Source: Stictocephala bisonia (Eukaryota; Arthropoda; Insecta; Hemiptera; Membracidae). Taken from it: DNA of 64,000 bases. A model generated the notes under the pieces. The model did not search any database, was not told where the DNA came from, and saw only the letters and a program-made list of their open reading frames with translations. The position numbers were made by a program, and so were the translations under genes. The stretch spans positions 4,879,582 to 4,943,581 of the forward strand of contig JAQJVL010000004.1 of the NCBI GenBank assembly GCA_035578905.1, read 5' to 3'. How positions within the stretch are numbered: position 1 is the stretch's first letter; each line of letters begins with the position of its first letter. Below, piece by piece: positions 57,508-64,000 of the stretch.

Positions 57508-57625
57508 TGAGTAACACTGTGCCTGTATGGGTGGGCGGGTGGGTCAGTAACACTGTGCCTGTATGGGTGGGTGGGTCAATGCCAATGTACGTATTAACCC
57601 ACCTGCCCACCCATACATGAACGGT
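57508..57625. repeat. G-rich dispersed minisatellite, site 4, with an inverted unit
   Basis: Two units with AACACTGTGCCTGTATGGGT and GGGCGGGTGGGTC are followed by an inverted partial unit (ACCCACCTGCCCACCCATAC). It belongs to the family found at 26.2, 28.8 and 46.8 kb. It lies in intron 2 of the TBC1D22 gene. Confidence 0.85.
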
Positions 57626-58387
57626 GGTGATGAATTATCAATGGCAGGTTTTATACTGCTTTGGTCATAAGATAAGTGTAGCTGAGAATCATCTGCGTAA
57701 AAAGGTGCACAGAACAGTGTTGTACACACTGTTCCTGGAATATTACGTCTTGTAAAAAAATGTTCTTGTAATTTGTAATTTTGTAAATCCTTGCAATCTT
57801 AGAATTGGCTAATCGCACAACCAACCAATATAGCTTATAAATAGCGGATTAAAAATTAAGATACCAACTTACAGTTTGGGTTACCATGATAATATCCTAT
57901 GATTAAATTGCTTGATAAAGGAACTGTCATGAATGTGTGCTGAAGCGTAAGTGATGCCTGTGGCCAGCCGGTCACTATATATACGCTCTTACCTCGCCAT
58001 GTTGGATTTTTCAAAATATGAGTCATACTTGCCCATCTATTTGAAATATGAGTAATTTATCCTTTTTGACTAGGTTGGCATCCATTTCCACTCTACATTT
58101 ATTTAGCTTATTATTTTGACGTGTAAACAACTATCTAAAACGCCTGCACCTTTCTCTAAGAGAGAGAGAGAGAAGTTGAATGTGATTTTTTTCAAGGTCG
58201 AAGGTGAAAGACTGAATGACATAAGATATCTCATTAATAAAAAGTCACAAAATACTTAGGCTTACCTCTGCATACCATGAAGAAATATAGTGCCAATATC
58301 TTGAAGGAAAACCAATACAAAGCTTCTCCTAGTCCAAGGAAGAAACAATTAAACTGTCAATAATTAATTTTATTTCGTTGGGTTACG
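57626..58387. other. Intron 2 segment
   Basis: No recognised element except a short AG repeat at about 58158-58172. Confidence 0.4.
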
Positions 58388-58560
58388 CGGCCGGTGTCAT
58401 TACTAATAACTAAAGCTCCCGGTAAAGACCGTGTCAAGGTGTTATCTACAATATTTACATCACCAAACGTTTCGCCCATGCTGTGATTTGACATTCTCAG
58501 TGGTATCTCTGTCACCTTGATGCGGTCGATACCGGTAGCTTTAGTTATTGTCAATAATTA
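58388..58560. repeat. Inverted-repeat element with a degenerate hammerhead-like core
   Basis: Arms at 58395-58441 and 58512-58556 are inverted copies (TAATAACTAAAGCTCCCGGT against ACCGGTAGCTTTAGTTATTG, and CAAGGTG against CACCTTG). Between them, read on minus, lies CCACTGAGAATG...GGGCGAAACGTT. This is the same motif as in the palindrome at 50965, but with CTGAGAA in place of CTGAGGA. It is therefore a related, decayed copy. Confidence 0.65.
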
Positions 58561-58800
58561 CATTTAAAGTTTCATATAATTGTAAAAGATTTATAAAAAT
58601 ACTCAGTCTTTTATAAAAAACAATTTATGGTCCACTAGAACAATCCATCACCTATAAATTTGCCTTCATATTTAAGAGTTGCACTTGAATTATTCAATAG
58701 ATAATTCAAGTGTTATGATAGGATCATTACGGATGGAATGGTTGAAATTGTAACCCATAATTTTTGCATTTTTTGTGGAGCAAAACAGTCCCCTGAATAC
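58550..58800. repeat. Dispersed repeat, copy 2 (related to 15333-15520)
   Basis: It starts ACATTTAAAGTTTC and contains AAGTGTTATGATAGGATCAT and GAATGGTTGAAAT, in the same order and orientation as the copy at 15.4 kb. No family assigned. Confidence 0.6.
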
Positions 58801-61800
58801 CATTGGGCACAATTTGGCAACGCTGTAATACTCTAGTTTTAACTTACCATGCGAGGTTAGCTTTGGGCATCAATTATGCCTCAGCGCATATTAATGCCTC
58901 TCGATTTATTAAGCAATATAAAATTATGGTAACTCTAACTATAGTAAATTCGTAACTTATTTTTCAATTCACTATTTATAAGCCATATTGGAATGTTAAC
59001 TAACTGTGATATTGCAAGAATTTACAATAATGACAAATTACAAGAACGTTTTCTTTTTTAGAGTAAAAATTCCAGGAATTGGGCATACTATAAAAAACCT
59101 ATCTCCTTAAAACATTAAAAATATCAATGCTCCAAGCGCAATAGATTTGTTATAAAGCATTTTAAATTGGAACCTTGTTTGAAAAGTACTAAATATTAAT
59201 GTTTTTTTAACCACAATAAAGAATATTTATGACTAAAATATAAATTTGTAACTTATATGGTTAAAGGTAGAATAAAATGAGCTACACATTGGTATTAGTT
59301 TTTAGAATTAATAATAGATTTATACTATAGGTTCAAACTCCAGTACTTTGCATTTTGAAACTGACAGTAGGGTTAAGTTAATAATACAATAAAAAATATT
59401 TTTATATTGTTTCAAATTATTTTAACTCTGCCTTTTTATGAATGTGTAATATTATTTAAATTGGAGTGCAAACGTATCAAGATGATCTACTAGACAAAGA
59501 AGTATCCACTCCTATTTATTTCTCTATTAAACAAATTTAATTTTATATTTTACGGCTGTATCCAAATCCACACCCCATTAAGAGTACCAGCAGCCACATC
59601 TAAATTCACAACCCTGTTAACTGGTTTGATTTCGACCCACAATAATGTCCAAATTCACACCTCTAAGTATTGATTTGGTACTTTAGGCCTGGACTGTCCA
59701 CCCTCCTTAGAAACAGTTTACCTCACCAGCCAAGTTGCAATTCCCTATGGCTAAATAAATTCTCAAACATACTATTGTGGCTTGGCTCTAACTAAAATGT
59801 TGCCGCATTAAAACACATATATGTCTGAACTAAGTCCATAAAATATTACCCAGTTCTATCTGAGCAAACAAGAAACTTAAAACTTAATGAAAAAAGAACA
59901 GCAACCAACAGGAAAACTGTAATATATGAAAATATTGGCTAGGCTAATTTTGTTATGCCACTAAGTTGTTACAGTATGTTTTTATGGAATTTGGCTTAGA
60001 AAAAAAATCAAAAGTTGGTACAATTCAAAGAGGAACAACGAAAACATTCTTAATATTTTACCTATGATTTATAACATCCAAAAGGAGCGTGTACGAATTC
60101 AACTTTTTCTTTTTGTTGGTTTTGTAATTATTAAAATGTTATCACACAGACAGTTATAAGTAAACACAGACTTAGTGCTCAGAGGGAAACTAACAGTTTA
60201 CTTATAATAATGGTATAATTATAGCAATGGCTCTATAGTTAACTAAAAAAATAATATGTTTGAAAAACATCTGAAGACATAACAATAAATAAAATAAAAC
60301 CAATAATAATTGAAAATAAGCTATTTTAGTCCTATTCTCAGCTAACCTCAATTATTCTTAGTATTAATATTTCTTAATTAATTAATTTATTTCACATACG
60401 GCAATACACCATTTATAACACAATAATTACTAGTTGATGGCAGCAAGTTGAGCATATAACAGTATGAGAAAATTAAGTCTAATATAAACAAACTCCCCAA
60501 TGTACAACTGTTTTAATGAATGTAAATATTTTAATAAGTCGAATACAGTAATTCAAAAACAGCAATGAGTTACAAAAGCAAAAGCTTGGTCAATTCAAGA
60601 TCATTCAACAGTCAACAACAACACAAGTAGCCGATAATATCCAACAACAACATGATCAGATCATCTTACACATCAATCAATTACACATCTTCAAAGGTTA
60701 TTACTGTACTGACTTAAATGTGTTCTTGTGGCATACTATTCACACTGTTTATAATCATGAACAATATATAAATAGGTATTCATTGTTGTGTTCATATGTT
60801 CTTGATGTGTATAATTAAGTGTTGCCTGCCACTATTACTATACAAGTACCACATTCTGTCATAAATTCAGATTGCAATAATTAAGTACTCTGCTAGTACT
60901 TTCTTCTCTACAACTTGTTAAAAATAATTATAATATATAGGAAACCCTCCTAATTTTCTTTTAGGGTTTTGATGTACTAGAGTCTGCAGAGGCTGTCGGA
61001 CATGTTGGTTTTAATCCCTTAAGAACACTGTTATTTTTAAACCGGACATACGATCACGCATATCCAAACTAAACAGTTATTTTTAAACAGATTTTTCCAA
61101 ACAAATTGCATTTGATCAAGAATGAAATTGTACATTAGAATTGCTTGGCAAATTAAATTCCTATTTAGTTTTATAGAAAAAAATATAAAAACTAGTTTGT
61201 TTAAAGTTTTAATTTTGTAACGGGAATGGGATATAGCTTGATGCTTGCCAAATTTACCTCGGGATATTTGCAGTTTTTTGTCAAAATTGAATCCATCTAA
61301 CTTAGTTTGTGACTGGCCACCACAAACTCCTTAACTCAAGAAGTGTCTAACAATTCCTTAAACAAGAAGTGTCTAAATTGCTAACAAAATCTTTCATTAG
61401 CAATTTATAACTTAAATTGCTTCTATAGTATTTATTGTTCTTTTGAGTTTACCTATGTCTTTTGTATACTATTTGAGATGTACATTTGGAATGCATCTAA
61501 CTTAATTGGCCTTTTTTGGATTTTATTTTAAATTTCATAAATAATGTCTAACAATCTATCAAGTATAGATTGAGCAGAAAATTAGCCTCAAACATTATTT
61601 TACTGCATGGTAATCAACTGCTCTCATAGATGTTTTGGAACAACTTGGAATAACATATTTGAATGCTCAGAGTAAATATACCACTAAAACATAAAAACTA
61701 TCACAAAAACACAAATAAATATTGACAGTTCAGCAATTGAAACTAACAGAATGTAAGTAGGTTCAGACACAATAGTAGGAAAGTAAAATAGTTTTAGTTA

Positions 61801-62121
61801 ATGTGATTGGAATGACTAGATCTAAATATGCTGGACCGAGCGAAAGATACAGCCTATCAGACAAAGAGTCATGAAATGTAATTTGATTGATTAGTAAACA
61901 GCACTATTCACTACAGCTGTCTGCTACTTTTTGTTGAATAATACATTTCCCGCCTGTTTGAATAATACATTTGTAATAAGTTGAATATTTGTAACTAACA
62001 AAATTTCCAATATCTTATATAATGCCTTACCGTACTCTTTTAGCTGTTTGTAAGTTTCCCTGTAAAGACTATGCATTTTATAATGTCATTGAAAAATTAA
62101 TATTTTTTTTCTGATTTGCAG
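58801..62121. other. Intron 2, last part
   Basis: AT-rich intronic DNA, about 3.3 kb, without recognisable coding or organised repeats. It ends with the polypyrimidine tract TATTTTTTTTCTGATTTGCAG before exon 3. Confidence 0.45.
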
Positions 62122-62298
62122 ATGTAAAAATTTCTAAGCAAGTGGTCCATTCGACAGCCCTCAGTGTGATCAACAATCATCGAAGTAGAACGTCTGCAGC
62201 TCAGCCTCTCCAAGATGCACAGTCCACAACCAAACACGGTTCGAAAGCTAAACCATTGTTAAGTAGGAAATCTAATACTTATCATGAAAAGCACCTAG
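62122..62298 (+). CDS. TBC1D22: TBC1D22-like Rab GAP, third coding exon (gene runs out of the window)
   Basis: The 177-base exon lies between acceptor GATTTGCAG and donor CTAG|GTACTA. With the one base carried over it reads D and 58 further codons, no stop, leaving one base (phase 1). It includes ISKQVVHSTALSVINNHRSR, which matches the vertebrate helix ending in VL.NHS that follows the SDAWD block, then a basic, serine-rich linker. Together the three exons give 127 residues, all N-terminal to the TBC domain. The arginine- and glutamine-finger domain that acts on Rab GTPases must be encoded beyond 64000. The donor is followed within 5 bases by a long AT microsatellite. Confidence 0.85.
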
Positions 62299-62301
62299 GT
62301 A

Positions 62302-62303
<2 letters not shown>

Positions 62304-62365
<62 letters not shown>
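62304..62365. repeat. (AT)n microsatellite, about 30 repeats
   Basis: Uninterrupted AT dinucleotides starting 5 bases after the exon 3 donor GT. Likely length-polymorphic, and able to form cruciform or hairpin structures in DNA and RNA right at the splice site. Confidence 0.97.
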
Positions 62366-62366
<1 letters not shown>

Positions 62367-63269
62367 TTCTTTTGAAAGCTACAGGTCTTGTTAGTATGTA
62401 GAGTAAATAAATGATTAATATGAATAATGAATTTGTTTTCCTCCATCAACAATAAATACAATAGCCTATAAAAAGCTATGAAAATGTTCTAATCATGTAT
62501 TCGTCATCAGATTTTTAATAATGAAAATAAAAGTGGGAGAAAAAAGTAAAATGAGTGAATCTACTGTCGGATCAAAAAGTATAGATACTCAAGTTTGAAC
62601 ATCAATTGTGTGAAAAGTATAAGGGGGAGGAAAACTAAATCACCATCAAAATTTGTCTCATCTATTTCTGTGATTATGAGTGTTAATTTTATATTTTTAC
62701 AATGTTGTTTAAATCGTATTTAGAGTCGGAAAATAGACCCATTTTTTACAGTTTCAGATGACTTTAATGTTTGAAAATTTACTATTGTAAAAATAATGAC
62801 CAGATTAGTTTGCAACTTTATAAGCGTACTTTAATTGAGGCCACATATACGAAGTTTCAGAATTTTTCAGTGGCATGAAAAAAATGTTCTTATAAATTTT
62901 CTAAAGTAACTTTTTCTCGACACTGAAAATGGTTTGGACACAAACTTGAGACAAACTATGATTTCAGGTGTCTTATATCAGTAAGTCGAATGTACATTTA
63001 TTTCTATTGCACTGATTGATTTTATATTGCTTTATTAATCTTTGAGGTGTCATATGCACTGGACTGTGTAATCGCCACATTCCCTGGTCCTCTAGCGGGT
63101 GAAACTGAATGCAACGTTGCTGCGTTCTAACAGTTGGTGCGCCTCTTCCAACCAAGTGGTTGTGGGAGTTTCTAAATAACTTTGCATAACAAATGCTTGA
63201 CTATATGAATTTATCAAAACATGTAAATTTTCGACCTATAAATCTCTTTTATCATATATGATTTTCTTT
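62366..63269. other. Intron 3, unassigned
   Basis: AT-rich. No further TBC1D22 exon is recognised. A minus frame at 62973-63155 is unremarkable. Confidence 0.4.
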
Positions 63270-64000
63270 TACATAATAATAAATGAATAATAATAATTGA
63301 TTTATTTCCTCTATTAATTACAATAATACAATATACAAGAAACAAAATTTGCCCGGAAATAGTCTAAGCCATCTTTTCCAGTAGTGATGGCCGTGTAAAC
63401 TTCACTCGCACTTCTTATCAGTTGCACTTTGACCTACTGATAGCGTGGCTCACTGCGGCACTGGGCAAGCCTTTTCACAGAGGTTCATCCTACCACTACA
63501 CCAATAGACCAAACACTATGCCTTATTTCTACCTAAACTACCTTAATTATATATTTACAATCTTCATATAGAAACAAAATATCTTTACATAATATTTACA
63601 TAATAGACACATACCAAAAACACATAATATATACAACAGAAACAAACAAAAGAAAAAAAAGTAATAATATTTTAAACGTTAAACTATAATTTCAAAAATA
63701 TTATGAACAGCCAATATTCTTCTTTATTGAGCAGCCAAATTTTTAATTTAGATGTAAAGTTGTTTACATTTTGAATATTTTTTAAATATACTGACAATAA
63801 GTTAAAAAATGTAGGTGCTAGAAATGCAAAACAATTTTTAAAAGATATTTTATTAACCTTTGGCCTTCTAACATTACCTATTGCCAAACTACGTGTTAAA
63901 TAACCTGAATTTTGTATGTTCTCATTTCTATTCTGACCACTCTTAATATAAATAATTCGCAACAATTTAAAAATGTACAAATGTTGAACTGGAAGAATTT
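63270..64000 (-). pseudogene. 3' end of a non-LTR retrotransposon, running off the window
   Basis: The minus-strand frame ending at 63684 is 98 codons and has the layout of a LINE ORF2 C-terminus: GYLTRSLAIGNVRRPKVNK, then FLAPTFFNLLSVYLKNIQN, then FTSKLKIWLLNKEEYW. The minus 3' UTR follows to an AATAAATCAATTATTATTAT tail near 63303-63284. The frame is open up to the window edge at about 63980, so the upstream RT may lie beyond. It sits in intron 3 of the TBC1D22 gene, antisense to it. It differs in sequence from the LINEs at 26.9 and 47 kb. Confidence 0.7.

Overview
The window is eukaryotic and most likely from an insect. It is AT-rich and gene-poor, with spliced exons, tRNA-derived SINEs, non-LTR retrotransposons, cut-and-paste transposon relics and many minisatellites. 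Nothing is bacterial: there are no operons and no ribosome binding sites. A hemipteran with a large genome is my best guess from the repeat types, but no marker here proves the order.

One host gene can be named. Three exons on the + strand (53124-53200, 57015-57142, 62122-62298) join in exact phase and encode the N-terminal 127 residues of a TBC1D22-type Rab GTPase-activating protein. The catalytic TBC domain must lie beyond base 64000. Its first two introns are full of mobile DNA.

Almost everything else is repetitive. 1-11 kb: inverted-repeat elements, a pogo/Tigger-like MITE, a 5S-rRNA-like repeat and arrays with 73-bp and 89-bp units. 11.3-14.4 kb: a nested inverted-repeat element carrying a 50-bp array on one side and a 47-bp array on the other. 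15-25 kb: a further array, a fold-back MITE, a SINE, and AT-rich DNA with a GC-richer patch near 23 kb. 25-30 kb: two non-LTR reverse-transcriptase (RT) elements, one degenerate and one with an open 518-codon RT frame, set in a G-rich minisatellite. 30-37 kb: a long inverted repeat, a duplicated GC-rich block, a 40-bp array, a decayed double-jelly-roll capsid-like gene and a Harbinger transposase exon relic. 37.7-39.5 kb: a large 8-bp satellite. 41-52 kb: a hAT end, two SINEs, two opposed RT fragments, a near-perfect palindrome with a hammerhead-ribozyme-like core and a probable Tigger-like element. 53-64 kb: the TBC1D22 gene with intronic piggyBac-type MITEs, and at the right edge the 3' end of another non-LTR element.

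The most notable signals are the capsid-like relic (about 35.0-35.6 kb), the paired hammerhead-like motifs (50965-51098), the minisatellite that recurs at five places and is interrupted in phase by a retrotransposon, and the inverted-repeat element with a different array on each side. Family names rest on motif recognition by eye; no database search was possible.
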